A stretch of DNA of 44,410 bases from Albidovulum sp. bin36 (GCA_002238565.1 MPMP01000041.1:1-44410), one strand, 5' to 3'. Shown: positions 1 to 8,241, numbered from the stretch's first letter. Numbers and translations are program-made. The notes: generated by a model from the letters alone, not told the origin.

Positions 1-1
1 G

Positions 2-610
2 CTGGTCTTCTACCATGGGAGGGAGCCCTGGAACGCGCCGGTCTCGATCGAAGGCATGATTCACGACCCGCCGGGACTGGAGGGTCTCGCAGAAGGGATC
101 CGCGAATACACGCTCATCGACCTCGGGCAGATCGATCCCCGGAATCTTTCGCGTTCCAAGGTCGTGCGGGCCGTGCTGCTTGCGCTCGCCCGGTCCTACG
201 CCGATACGATCCCCGACGACGAGGTCGAATTTTTGGTCGCCGGCATTGACGACACCGAGCTCGGACGCTACTTTTTGACCTATGTGATACACCAGCTCAA
301 ATTGCCCCGGGAGCGGCTAATGGCGACGCTCGACAGGCTAGTACTTGAAGCGAGGAACAAGAAAGCAATGGTAGAAACTATCGCGGAGCAAATTCTTGAA
401 GAAGGCCGTGCGGAGGGCCGTGTGGAAGGCGAGGCGAAGGGCAAGGCGGATTCCTTCCTGCGCCTTGCGCGGCTGAAGTTCGGCGAAGTCCCTCCGGGTC
501 GGGTCGAGCAGGTTCGCGGCGCCGCGAACGGAGAACTCGACATCTGGCTTGACGCGCTGTTTTCCGCAGAGGACCTCGACGCTGTTTTCGCAGCCCGGAG
601 CATTCACTGA
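2..610 (+). CDS. Rpn-family recombination-promoting nuclease/putative transposase, C-terminal part
   Basis: The reading frame is open from base 2, so the gene begins before the window. The first visible residues (LVFYHGREPWNAP) match the YHG-containing segment that follows the PD-(D/E)XK core in Rpn/YhgA-like proteins. The ATG at 56 is only an internal methionine. Downstream comes a helical region, a charged low-complexity stretch with repeated EGR/EGK units (about residues 134-150 of the visible part), and a C-terminal DUF4351-like segment ending in a WLDALFSAEDLDAVF motif. Rpn proteins are DNA endonucleases linked to RecA-independent recombination and, in some cases, to phage defence. They are often multicopy. 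The nuclease core lies outside the window, so activity cannot be judged here. The end at 610 looks natural. Confidence 0.8.
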   Translation: MVFYHGREPWNAPVSIEGMIHDPPGLEGLAEGIREYTLIDLGQIDPRNLSRSKVVRAVLLALARSYADTIPDDEVEFLVAGIDDTELGRYFLTYVIHQLKLPRERLMATLDRLVLEARNKKAMVETIAEQILEEGRAEGRVEGEAKGKADSFLRLARLKFGEVPPGRVEQVRGAANGELDIWLDALFSAEDLDAVFAARSIH

Positions 611-639
611 AATCCGCGCGCCCGTCGGTATCGACCGGA

Positions 640-1097
640 CGGGAGACTCCAACCGACGCGGCACTCGGAGAATGCGCGCGAAACCTTGAAACTGCAGCTT
701 GGTAGTTATCAGCAATTTCAAGCAAATCTGCGGCAATTGCAAACCTATTAACGGACGGGATGACGGGATCGGGAATTGACTCGATTTTTTTCAAGACGCT
801 GTTGATCGTTTCTTGGGTAGGTATTCTAGGACTGGAATCGAAAGAAGGCGGATTCGTCGCACTATCTACGATGAGAAGATCTATTCGTGCAGGTTTGACT
901 TGGACAGAGAATGTCAAGTCTTCGAATTGTCCTCTTGCGGTACTCAGAAAGGGCGTTTCCGGACGCAATAATTTGTTGCGCTGGATTGTGTCGGCATCCT
1001 GTCTAAATGGAGTGGCGAAGACTTCGTCAGTAACAACATTCGTGTCGTGCGGTACGAACCACGTGAACTGAATAAGACGCTATTTCCAGATAGTCAT
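640..1097 (-). pseudogene. Unrecognised protein, interrupted by TAG at codon 6 and truncated at its 3' end
   Basis: Reading from the ATG at 1097 downwards gives MTIWK, then a TAG at 1082-1080, then a long protein-like stretch in the same frame (RLIQFTWFVPHDTN..., DEVFATPFRQDADTIQRNK..., QVKPARIDLLIVD..., NSVLKKIESIPDPVIPSVNRFAIAADLLEIADNY). Amphipathic pattern and composition look like genuine coding sequence, unlike the other frames here. The open frame runs on to 378, but beyond about 640 it is antisense to the Rpn gene and looks non-coding, so the true C-terminus is probably lost. I do not recognise the family with confidence. The sequence has some feel of TIGR04255-type proteins. A TTG at 968 could restart translation, but coding-like sequence lies upstream of it, so I prefer pseudogene. 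Confidence 0.5.
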
Positions 1098-1380
1098 TGA
1101 TCGATGTTTACGGTTGATTATGGCTTTTCGAAAGTGCACTACAAATGTGCAGCTCTAGCAATGCGTGCTTTCGACGCGAAACTTAGAGAAGTTGTTGCAT
1201 ATCGCTAATGCTTCGGAAACGCGAGTGTAGTGTTTTTCCCCATGGCGAATTTTATTTCGGTGATCGGGTCAGTTCGGGCTTGATCCGGACGAAACATCTG
1301 AACTCCTTCCTATTCGCCGCGTAGACTGCCCGCCGGATGGAGCAGGTCTCTTCGCCATCAGGAAGAACGTCCGGCAGTGC

Positions 1381-1725
1381 AGATGCGCCAAGCCCGGCCG
1401 GAGGGAGGTCGTCGGCATCACCAGCCACGCGGCCGCCACCGCCGATGCCGCCAGGCTGCTTTCGCTGAACCTGCTCTATTGGACTATCGAGAACCGAGTG
1501 CACCGGGTACTGGACGAGCCGACCGACTGGAACGATGACCACTCGAGGGTCAGGAGCGGTCACGGACCCGAATACATGCCCTGCCCGCGGCGTTTCGCCA
1601 TCCGCCTGATCCGGGCGCACGCCGGTTCCGTCGCGCAAACGCTTCGCAGGCTGGCCCGAAACCCGCGGCTGATGCTCGACCGACTGCGCCTGACCGGCAA
1701 TCACCGGAGACACGCTCCCGCCTGA
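1381..1725 (+). mobile_element. ISAs1-like DDE transposase remnant, C-terminal end
   Basis: In one frame the sequence reads GITSHAAATADAARLLSLN, then LLYWTIENRVHRVLDE, DDHSRVRSGHGPEYM, and RRFAIRLIRAHAG..VAQTLRRLARNPRLMLD up to a stop at 1723-1725. The WxIEN(R/S)xH motif carries the third acidic catalytic residue of ISAs1/IS4-type DDE transposases, and the D..SRVR.G..P..M and RR-AI-L--- segments follow it in that group. The N-terminal two thirds, with the first two catalytic aspartates, are not visible upstream. No terminal inverted repeat is obvious. This is a dead fragment. The family assignment (ISAs1 rather than another DDE family) is from memory of the motif order. Confidence 0.65.
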
Positions 1726-2214
1726 GTTCCGATCCCCTCCGGATCCCGGCATTCGGTCCTGCCGCAAAGGCGGCGGGCCGTCCGGACGCGCACGAAAGTC
1801 CGCGGAAAGAGGCCGGAGGCATCACTCGAGCCGGATCCCCGCCCGGATTCCCGACAACGACAACGACCAAGTACCGACGCCGGTCCGAACGGTCCGGCCC
1901 GGTCAAATCGCCGCCGGACCAAACCCGGGGTTGAATATCCCCTGCAAGCAATAATTAGCCGTGAGTTTCAAACCGCTCCGACTTGATTTGAGATTCAGCA
2001 AAATAGAAGTTGCCAACGGAAAATTTTGCGAAGCCTTTCCGTGAGCCAAAGACAGCAGAAACCAATGCCGGTAAGCTCGTCGCAGCTAGGAAGACCGGGT
2101 GTCAAGAAAACTCGCTAGCAAAGGGACGAGCGAACAATATGGAAGTGGATGCATAGTAACAAAAATTGGCGATTTCCCCCATGCTATACATAATTTAACC
2201 CGGTTTATTCACAG
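1726..2214. other. Intergenic stretch without recognisable gene
   Basis: The GC-rich first 200 bases have open frames on both strands, but none gives a protein-like sequence. The last 250 bases are AT-richer. I see no tRNA, clear terminator or repeat here. It lies between two transposase remnants and is probably decayed mobile DNA. Confidence 0.5.
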
Positions 2215-2399
2215 ATGAATCCCCAGGTTCCGCCGCGCCCCGTGAAATATGCCAGCTTGTCGAATCGTTCGGTCCGCGGCTACGAGAGCCGCCGAGGCAG
2301 TTCGGACCAGGCAGCCAGGATTCCGCCGACTGGATTCAGATCGCAGCCGGTCGGCGACCCTCCCTTTCGTGGTCGTCGCGAAGCAGAACGCCGGCCAAG

Positions 2400-2882
2400 A
2401 TCACGATCTTCCTTATCACCGCCACGATCGCCGCCTTTAATAGCTGGGAGGAGGAGTTCTAGGGGGGCGGAAAGGGCCTGATCGGTGGATTCCGGGGGCA
2501 GTCCGAGCGCGGCGGCAAGCAAGAGCTCTACGCCGCCTCTGCCCCTATCGCCGTCTTGTGCCTGTTCGCCAACTGCTGTGAGGCCGACATTAACCGCGGC
2601 GGCGACGGTTCCGAAAGGCGCGTCGACTTCAAAAACGGGATGCGTCTGCTCGGCCGCGAAATCGAAACGATGTTCCTCGCGCACCGCACCTTCGTCGCCA
2701 AATCCGTCGCGCGGATTATGAAATGCCTATCTGAGGGCCTGCAGCGCGAGCGGTTCGGCCGCTCGTATCCTCGCAAATCCATGAAGCCGAGATCGAATTG
2801 GATTATAGGCCGGGCTCCTGAACAGACATCCCAAAACCGCGCACTTGATCCCGCCCTCAAGCCGGAACGAAGGCTTTCGTAA
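2400..2882 (+). pseudogene. Probable transposase remnant with internal stop
   Basis: One frame reads ITIFLITATIAAFNSWEEEF, a TAG at 2460-2462, then a further protein-like run including RRVDFKNGMRLLGREIETMF, LAHRTFVAKSVARIMKCLSEG and a basic tail RSYPRKSMKPRSNW to a stop near 2882. The basic tail with SYPR and a K-P-R cluster resembles the C-termini of some IS4-type transposases, and the piece sits among other IS fragments. I cannot name the family. The in-frame stop and the absence of a plausible start mark it as non-functional. Confidence 0.35.
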
Positions 2883-3178
2883 TCCGATTGGAACGATTCC
2901 TTAACCGAAGGCCATTGCTCCTCGGCCGGCCGCCTGTTCGATCTCCAGGTCGACGGTCCACCGGATGCTGCAGCTCAACCGAGTTAGCGCATAAGTGTAA
3001 ACGGAAACATCTTCGACGGAACAAGATTCGGTAATTTATGCCAGTCCGTCCGCTTCTCTATTTTCATCGCATCTTGTTTTACTCGACTTACAGACTTAAA
3101 TTACTAATTAGCGCAGTACAATCATCTGCAGGTATGCTACGAACAGTTTATCGATTCGAAATTCTATCGTGATTAGGA

Positions 3179-3505
3179 ATGTCTTCTATTCTTCGTTGTT
3201 ACATCTATCGCAAAGATAAGTATTGGGAATCAATCTGCGTTGATCTCGATATTGCTACGTTTGCGTGTTCAATGGATGAGGCTAAGCGGGAACTAGCTTC
3301 CTGTTTGGAATTGTATTTAGAATGCCTTGCAGAACTTCCATTTGAAGAACGTTCGTCTTTACTGAAACGCCGGGCTCCGTGGCGCGTCCGTACGAAGTTT
3401 GCGGTTATGGCATGGATGACAAGACTTCGTGGCATCGTGCCGTCTCAAGTGCCGCCTCGTACGGCCTACTTTGAAATCAGCAACCCCTTACCCTTACATA
3501 TGTAG
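3179..3505 (+). CDS. HicB-like small protein, C-terminus replaced by IS110 sequence
   Basis: The 108-residue product opens with LRCYIYRKDKYWESICVDLD, a beta-beta segment typical of HicB-like partial RNase H folds, then a helix (MDEAKRELASCLELYLECL), then a basic patch (LLKRRAPWRVRTKF) and a hydrophobic helix (AVMAWMTRL). I know this arrangement from stand-alone HicB-superfamily proteins of about 110-130 residues in alphaproteobacteria whose role is unknown. It is not clearly a toxin-antitoxin antitoxin, and no HicA-like partner is visible on either side. The last residues (about 95-108) run into sequence next to the IS110 remnant, so the native C-terminus may be lost. There is only a weak ribosome-binding site (TTAGGA abutting the ATG). 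Confidence 0.55.
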   Translation: MSSILRCYIYRKDKYWESICVDLDIATFACSMDEAKRELASCLELYLECLAELPFEERSSLLKRRAPWRVRTKFAVMAWMTRLRGIVPSQVPPRTAYFEISNPLPLHM

Positions 3506-4132
3506 CGTTCCTGTTTGCCGAACTGCTGCGCTCCCTGCATGCAACCTCCGAGCGCATCGCCTCCTACGACTGCGCGACCGCCGACGGCCTGAAGGACTGG
3601 AGCCGACTGGTCTACATTCCGGCGACCGTTCCCGGTATCGGCCACAGCGCCGCCGGCACAATCTTGTTGGAGCTCGAACCGAAAATCGACGCCTTCCCAT
3701 CGACCCGGAGATGCGCCGCTTGGGCCGGACTGTGCTCCGAGAACAGCGAGAGCGCCGACAAGCGCCGCTCCCGACGGACACGCCGCGGCAACGCTACGCT
3801 GCGCGAAGCGCTGGTCGAGTGCGCTCACGCCGCCTCCCGTACGCGCAGATGCCAGTACAGGGGACACCACAGGTCTCTGGCCGTGCGACGGGGCCAAATG
3901 CGCGACATCGTCGCCACAGCTTGCAAGGTGCTAAAGACCGCCGCAGCCTCCCCGGGAAGGTTCGCCCCTACCGCACGACCTCGATGCCAGCTACAAGGAG
4001 CCGATGGTGCGAAAAAACGCGCCGCACTGGATCGAGATGCTCAAGAAATACGATCTCGCCTCCGCTGGTAGAATGCCGGCGCCGGGCCATGGCGCAGGGC
4101 AGTCCGAATACGCCGCGAAGTCGACAAACTAG
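3500..4132 (+). mobile_element. IS110-family transposase remnant, frameshifted, N-terminal domain missing
   Basis: Across shifting frames the sequence gives FAELLRSLHATSERIASYD, then LVYIPATVPGIGHSAAGTIL, AAWAGLCSENSESADKRRS, GNATLREALVECAHAASR, RRGQMRDIVATACKVLK, and finally EPMVRKNAPHWIEMLKKYD to a stop at 4130-4132. This is the Transposase_20 half of IS110 proteins: the PGIG helix-hairpin motif, the WAGL-P-N-ESAGKRR segment and the closing serine-region helices. The DEDD N-terminal half is absent, and at least one frameshift lies near 3900-3990. It directly abuts and probably truncated the HicB-like gene. Confidence 0.75.
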
Positions 4133-4177
4133 GAAAAAACGGGAACTCGAGCCCGCTGGTGGACAACGCGCTGAGTT

Positions 4178-4207
4178 TTGTTGTGTTACACTGCAAGGAA
4201 TTATAGC
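4178..4207 (+). promoter_or_regulatory. Possible sigma-70 promoter for the acyl-CoA dehydrogenase operon
   Basis: TTGTTG at 4178-4183 and TATAGC at 4202-4207 are separated by 18 bases, about 95 bases before the first start codon. This is a plausible but weak match, chosen by eye. Confidence 0.3.
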
Positions 4208-4262
4208 CGAATGCCGCGGGTCGGTCGCAAACGAAGAATTGTTGACCCCGCTCCCTTCCGCC

Positions 4263-4289
4263 CTATATAGTAACCGCCCGGTTACATAG
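4263..4289. promoter_or_regulatory. Interrupted palindrome just upstream of the catabolic operon, candidate operator
   Basis: GTAACC (4270-4275), a four-base centre GCCC, and GGTTAC (4280-4285) form a perfect 6-bp inverted repeat. Outside it CCTAT on the left and ATAGG on the right are also complementary, with three extra bases on the left. It ends about 15 bases before the ATG at 4302, where a repressor could block transcription or initiation. No regulator gene lies next to the operon, so the binding protein is unknown. Confidence 0.4.
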
Positions 4290-4301
4290 GCGCTCATAGC
4301 A

Positions 4302-5447
4302 ATGCTCTTGTCTGAAACCCAACTGCAGATCCGCGACATGACGCGGAAGTTCGCCGACAGCGTTATCCGGCCCGCAGCCGAGGAGCTAGACGGCAATGAG
4401 AGGTTTCCGGCCGAAATCTACGAGCGGATGGCGCAACTCGGCCTGTTCGGCATTTGCGTTCCGGAGGAGCAGGGCGGGCCTGGCCTCGACACGCTGTCCT
4501 ACGCGATCGTAATGGAGGAGCTTTCGAGGGGCTACTCATCCGTCGCCGACCAGTGCGGATTAGTCGAACTGGCGGCGACGCTGCTTGTGCAGCACGGAAC
4601 AGGCGGGCAGCGGAAAAAATGGCTGAACGGGCTTCTGGCGGCGGAACTCAAGGCGGCGTACTGCATCACCGAAGCGGAAGCGGGAACGGACGTATCCGCG
4701 ATTCGAACCAACGCGGCGAGAACTTCCGGCGGCTGGACTCTCAACGGCGAAAAAATCTGGATCCACAATGCGCCCGTAGCGGATGTCGGCTTCGTCCTCG
4801 CGAAAACCGAACCTGGCGCCGGGCATCGCGGCATGTCCATATTCCTCGTGGATTTGAATTCCGACGGAGTCGCCAGAGGGAAAAGAGAGAAAAAAATGGG
4901 GCAGAAGGCCAGTCCCGTCGGCTCGCTGTCGTTCTCGGATGTCGAATTGCCCGAAGACGCGCTTCTAGGCGCGGAAGGCCGCGGATTTCACTTGATGATG
5001 AGCGTCCTCGACAAGGGACGCGTCGGAATTGCTGCGCTCGCGGTGGGAATCGCCCAGGCTGGCTTGGAAGCGGCATTGGAATACGCAAAGGAGCGCAAGC
5101 AGTTCAATCGGACGATTTCGGAATTTCAGGGCGTGCAGTGGCTACTGGCCGACATGGCGAAGGACATCGAAGCCGCGCGGCTTCTCGTGCATTCAGCCGC
5201 TAGGAAAATCGACGGCGGCGAAGACGCGACCATGGCATGCTCGATGGCGAAATGCTTCGCAAGCGACATGGCGGTATCGCGGACCTCCGATGCCGTGCAG
5301 GTATTCGGAGGATCCGGATATATTCGCGGATTCGAAGTCGAACGCCTGTACAGGGACGCGAAAATCACGCAGATCTACGAGGGCACCAACCAGATTCAAA
5401 GAATGATCATCGCGCGCGAACTTCTGAAGAAAGGAGCCGCGCCGTGA
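4302..5447 (+). CDS. Acyl-CoA dehydrogenase family flavoprotein
   Basis: The 381-residue product has the full acyl-CoA dehydrogenase architecture. An N-terminal helical domain is followed by the middle beta domain (YCITEAEAGTDVSAIRT; GWTLNGEKIWIHNA) and a C-terminal four-helix domain with RKQFNRTISEFQGVQW, VQVFGGSGYIRGFEVERLYRDAK and IYEGTNQIQR. Glu360 in YEGTNQIQ is at the place of the catalytic base of short- and medium-chain enzymes. It should bind FAD and oxidise an acyl-CoA thioester to the enoyl-CoA. The substrate is unknown. The gene leads an operon with a short-chain dehydrogenase and two TIM-barrel proteins, an unusual setting for fatty acid oxidation. This suggests a branched, cyclic or sugar-derived acyl substrate, or a reaction on something other than a CoA ester. 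Its stop overlaps the next start by three bases. Confidence 0.9.
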   Translation: MLLSETQLQIRDMTRKFADSVIRPAAEELDGNERFPAEIYERMAQLGLFGICVPEEQGGPGLDTLSYAIVMEELSRGYSSVADQCGLVELAATLLVQHGTGGQRKKWLNGLLAAELKAAYCITEAEAGTDVSAIRTNAARTSGGWTLNGEKIWIHNAPVADVGFVLAKTEPGAGHRGMSIFLVDLNSDGVARGKREKKMGQKASPVGSLSFSDVELPEDALLGAEGRGFHLMMSVLDKGRVGIAALAVGIAQAGLEAALEYAKERKQFNRTISEFQGVQWLLADMAKDIEAARLLVHSAARKIDGGEDATMACSMAKCFASDMAVSRTSDAVQVFGGSGYIRGFEVERLYRDAKITQIYEGTNQIQRMIIARELLKKGAAP

Positions 5448-6217
5448 ACGGGCACGCAGCGTTCGTTACCGGAGCTAGCAGAGGCATCGGGCTAGGCGCG
5501 GCCGTCGAACTAGCCAAGCGAGGATTCTCCGTCGCATTGAACGGTTCGAAAGATCGGAAGGGATTGGAAGACGCCGCGCGCCAAGTCTCCGAGGCGGGAT
5601 CGGGACGTGCCGTAGCCGTTCCGTTCGATGTCTCCGACATTGGCTCGCACGAGCGCGCGATCGACCGCGCCGAGGCCGAAATCGGCCCTCTGACAACGCT
5701 TGTCAACAACGCCGGCGTGGGCGTGACGAGCAGAGGCGACATTCTCGATGCAACCGAGGAGAGCTGGGACAGGTGCCTCGCGGTCAACGCCAAGGCGATG
5801 TTTTTTCTCAGCCAGGCGTTCTCGAAAAGACTCCTTGGCCGGACGCGGAATCCATCGCTATTTTATTCCATCGTGAATGTTTCGTCCGCAAATGCGGTCG
5901 CGGTTTCGGCTACAAGAGCCGAATACTGCGTTTCGAAGGCCGCCGCCGCCATGGTCTCCAAGGCGTTCGCGGCGCGGCTCGGCGCCGAGGAAATCCCCGT
6001 CTTCGATGTTCAGCCGGGCCTGATCAGGACGGCGATGACGAAACCCGTAATCGAGGACTACGCCGAAAGAGCTAGATTTGGGCTAACTCTTTACCCCAGA
6101 GTCGGCACGCCCGAAGAAGTCGGCAGGCTAATTGCCGGTTTGGCCTCGGGTGCGCTCCCATATACGACGGGACAGGCGATCTCGGCCGACGGCGGCCTGC
6201 TCCTGTCACGGTTTTGA
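5444..6217 (+). CDS. Short-chain dehydrogenase/reductase (3-ketoacyl-ACP reductase-like)
   Basis: Translation is taken from the GTG at 5444, which overlaps the TGA of the upstream dehydrogenase (GTGA). This gives 257 residues, the usual SDR length. Visible motifs are the cofactor loop TGASRGIG (residues 9-16), NNAG (88-91), the catalytic Ser in VNVSS (147 or 148), and Tyr161/Lys165 in YCVSK, plus a DGG near the C-terminus. Residues 31-35 (ALNGS) follow the second strand and do not show the Asp typical of strict NAD enzymes. It is a soluble NAD(P)-dependent oxidoreductase for an alcohol/ketone pair. Annotation as FabG is often given to such proteins, but the operon context points to a catabolic step on a sugar-like substrate. 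Confidence 0.88.
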   Translation: MNGHAAFVTGASRGIGLGAAVELAKRGFSVALNGSKDRKGLEDAARQVSEAGSGRAVAVPFDVSDIGSHERAIDRAEAEIGPLTTLVNNAGVGVTSRGDILDATEESWDRCLAVNAKAMFFLSQAFSKRLLGRTRNPSLFYSIVNVSSANAVAVSATRAEYCVSKAAAAMVSKAFAARLGAEEIPVFDVQPGLIRTAMTKPVIEDYAERARFGLTLYPRVGTPEEVGRLIAGLASGALPYTTGQAISADGGLLLSRF

Positions 6218-6226
6218 GGACAAATC

Positions 6227-7375
6227 ATGCAAATCCGGCTACCTGATACCAGCGGCGATTTCCGGGCATACGAGCTTTCGGGAACGCCGATTGAAAAAAC
6301 GCCGTTGCCTCCCGATCCCATAAGGACGGTATTCGCGGCCGCTCACGTCGCTGCCGACCCATTTTCCGACTGCGTCCCCGGCGAACCGGCATCGCTGGAT
6401 TGGGAAGCGACCATGGGCTTCAGGCGCCACCTAGCCGGACTCGGGCTCGGAATCGCCGAAGCCATGGACACGGCCCAGCGCGGCATGGGGCTGGATTGGC
6501 CCCTCGCGCTGGAACTGATCCGCCGCACGTCGAGCGAGTTGCCCGACGCGCTCGTATTCAACGGCGCCGGCACGGATCAGCTGAAGCCTTCGAACGCAAG
6601 GAATCTGGACGATGTTCGGCGAGCCTATATGGAGCAGATCGAAGGAATTCAGAAAGTCGGCGGTCGAATCATAATCATGGCCAGTCGGGCGCTGGCGCGC
6701 GTCGCGACGAGTCCGAAAGACTACGAATCGGTCTACGGCGAGGTGATTGCCGCTTGCGACGAGCCCGTCATACTTCATTGGCTCGGCGACATGTTCGATC
6801 CGGAGCTGTCGGGATACTGGGGAGGCGACAACTTCCGAAGCTGCCTGGAAACCGCGCTGACCATCATCGAGGACAACCAATCGAACATTGACGGCATCAA
6901 GATCTCGCTTCTCGACAAGGACAAGGAAATCGCGATGCGGCGCCGGCTGCCAGCCGGCGTAAGGATGTATTCGGGCGACGACTTCAACTACCCTGAACTC
7001 ATTCTGGGCGACGAGGAAGGATTCTCGCACGCCCTGCTCGGAATATTCGATCCGATCGCGATTTCCGCCGCGCGCGCGATCGCGCTTCTTGGCGAAGGAG
7101 ATATCGAAGGCTATAGCGATACGATCGAACCGACAGTACCTCTATCTCGCCACATTTTCCGGGCGCCCACGCTATACTACAAGACGGGCGTCGTGTTCCT
7201 GGCGTGGCTCAATGGATTCCAGAGGCACTTCATCATGCTGGGCGGCGCGCAGTCGATGCGTTCTCTTCCCTACTTCGTCGACTGCTTCAAGATGGCGGAT
7301 TCATGCGGCCTTCTGAGCGATCCAGAAATGGCGATCCTTCGAATGAAAAAATTTCTTGGCTTGTACGGGGCATAG
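6227..7375 (+). CDS. DUF993 family protein (dihydrodipicolinate synthase-like TIM barrel)
   Basis: The 382-residue protein fits the DUF993 family, whose members belong to the class I aldolase/DHDPS superfamily but have no established general reaction. Recognisable stretches are an N-terminal FRAYELSG, VFAAAHVAADPF, a GLGIAEAMDTAQRGMGLDW helix, VFNGAGTDQL, IILHW-type segments (EPVILHWLGDMFDPELSGYW), DGIKISLLDKDKEIAMRRRL, VRMYSGDDFNYPELI and FSHALLGIFDP. The invariant-looking lysine in DGIKISLLD sits where DHDPS-like enzymes carry the Schiff-base lysine, but I infer this only from pattern. The start is nine bases after the SDR stop. In other genomes DUF993 genes neighbour oxidoreductases and sugar isomerase-like genes, as here, which fits a retro-aldol or dehydration step on an oxidised sugar. 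Confidence 0.85.
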   Translation: MQIRLPDTSGDFRAYELSGTPIEKTPLPPDPIRTVFAAAHVAADPFSDCVPGEPASLDWEATMGFRRHLAGLGLGIAEAMDTAQRGMGLDWPLALELIRRTSSELPDALVFNGAGTDQLKPSNARNLDDVRRAYMEQIEGIQKVGGRIIIMASRALARVATSPKDYESVYGEVIAACDEPVILHWLGDMFDPELSGYWGGDNFRSCLETALTIIEDNQSNIDGIKISLLDKDKEIAMRRRLPAGVRMYSGDDFNYPELILGDEEGFSHALLGIFDPIAISAARAIALLGEGDIEGYSDTIEPTVPLSRHIFRAPTLYYKTGVVFLAWLNGFQRHFIMLGGAQSMRSLPYFVDCFKMADSCGLLSDPEMAILRMKKFLGLYGA

Positions 7376-7380
7376 CTGGA

Positions 7381-8241
7381 ATGCGGAATTTCTCCGAGAA
7401 TTGCGCCTGCCTGGCGCTGAACACAGCAACTCTCGGCCACATCCTGGAAGGCAAGGGCGCGGGATGGCAACCGGAAAGAGTCATCGACGCCTGCGCCGAA
7501 CGAGGATTCGGCGGCATCGTATTCTGGAAGCGGGAACTCGGCGGACGAGCATTCGAAATCGGCGAAAGAACCCGCGCGGCGGGCATGGAGGTCACGGGTC
7601 TTTGCCGATCGCCGTTTCTCGTCGGACCGCTCGCCTCCCCCGCCCTCGCCGAAACCGTCGATGAATTCAACTCGCTTATCGACACGGCGGCGGAACTCGG
7701 CGCGAAAGCCGTAACGGTCGTTGTCGGAGGAGTTGTCGCGGGAAGCCATTCCATGGCCGAAAGCCTGAGGACGGCAACTGAAATCCTTTCGAAAATCGCG
7801 CCGTACGCCGAACGCAACGGCGTCAGGCTGGCATTGGAGCCGCTCCACCCGGTCTACGGAGGAGACCGGTCCTGCCTCGTAACGGTAAGAGATGCCGCAA
7901 AAATGTGCCGGGAAATCGGATCCTCGAATATTGGCATCGCTATCGACGTCTATCACGTGTGGTGGGACCTGTCCCTCGAGGAACAGCTTTCGAATGCGGG
8001 CGACGTTCAAATCCTAGGATATCACCTGTGCGACTGGCTGGCCGATACTAAGGACATGCTTCTCGACCGGGGAATGATGGGAGACGGGGTCGCCGATCTA
8101 AGGAATATAAGGCGAACGGTCGAGGGCGCCGGCTTCGACGGCCTCTGCGAAGTAGAAATCTTCTCGGACAAGAACTGGTGGAAAAAGGATCCCGACTACG
8201 TGCTGGATACGATAATGCAGAGATTTAAATCCGTCTGCTGA
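7381..8241 (+). CDS. Sugar phosphate isomerase/epimerase family TIM barrel (AP endonuclease 2 fold)
   Basis: The ATG at 7381 lies five bases after the DUF993 stop. The open frame extends further upstream, but that part overlaps the DUF993 gene in another frame. The 286-residue product is a xylose isomerase-like TIM barrel. Likely metal ligands are Glu153 (ALEPLHP), Asp189 with His192 (IDVYHVWWD), His215 (GYHLCDW) and Glu259 (CEVEIFSDKNWW), the usual E-D-H-E set of the family. Members include IolE-, IolI- and tagatose epimerase-like enzymes that isomerise, epimerise or dehydrate keto sugars and inositols using Mn or Co. It closes the four-gene operon and probably interconverts the sugar-like intermediate used by DUF993 or the SDR. 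The exact reaction cannot be read from sequence. Confidence 0.85.
   Translation: MRNFSENCACLALNTATLGHILEGKGAGWQPERVIDACAERGFGGIVFWKRELGGRAFEIGERTRAAGMEVTGLCRSPFLVGPLASPALAETVDEFNSLIDTAAELGAKAVTVVVGGVVAGSHSMAESLRTATEILSKIAPYAERNGVRLALEPLHPVYGGDRSCLVTVRDAAKMCREIGSSNIGIAIDVYHVWWDLSLEEQLSNAGDVQILGYHLCDWLADTKDMLLDRGMMGDGVADLRNIRRTVEGAGFDGLCEVEIFSDKNWWKKDPDYVLDTIMQRFKSVC

Noticed and set aside
760..1071. Plus-strand ORF of 103 codons
   Set aside because: It is antisense to the protein-like minus-strand frame at 640-1097 and has no family features.
1050..1075. CCACGTGAAC as a second parS-like site
   Set aside because: Only the CACGTGAA core matches and the left arm is wrong, so it is far weaker than the site at 41280.
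5237..5443. Extension of the SDR frame upstream into the acyl-CoA dehydrogenase gene
   Set aside because: The extension is in a shadow frame of a well-conserved gene; the GTG at 5444 begins exactly where the SDR fold begins.
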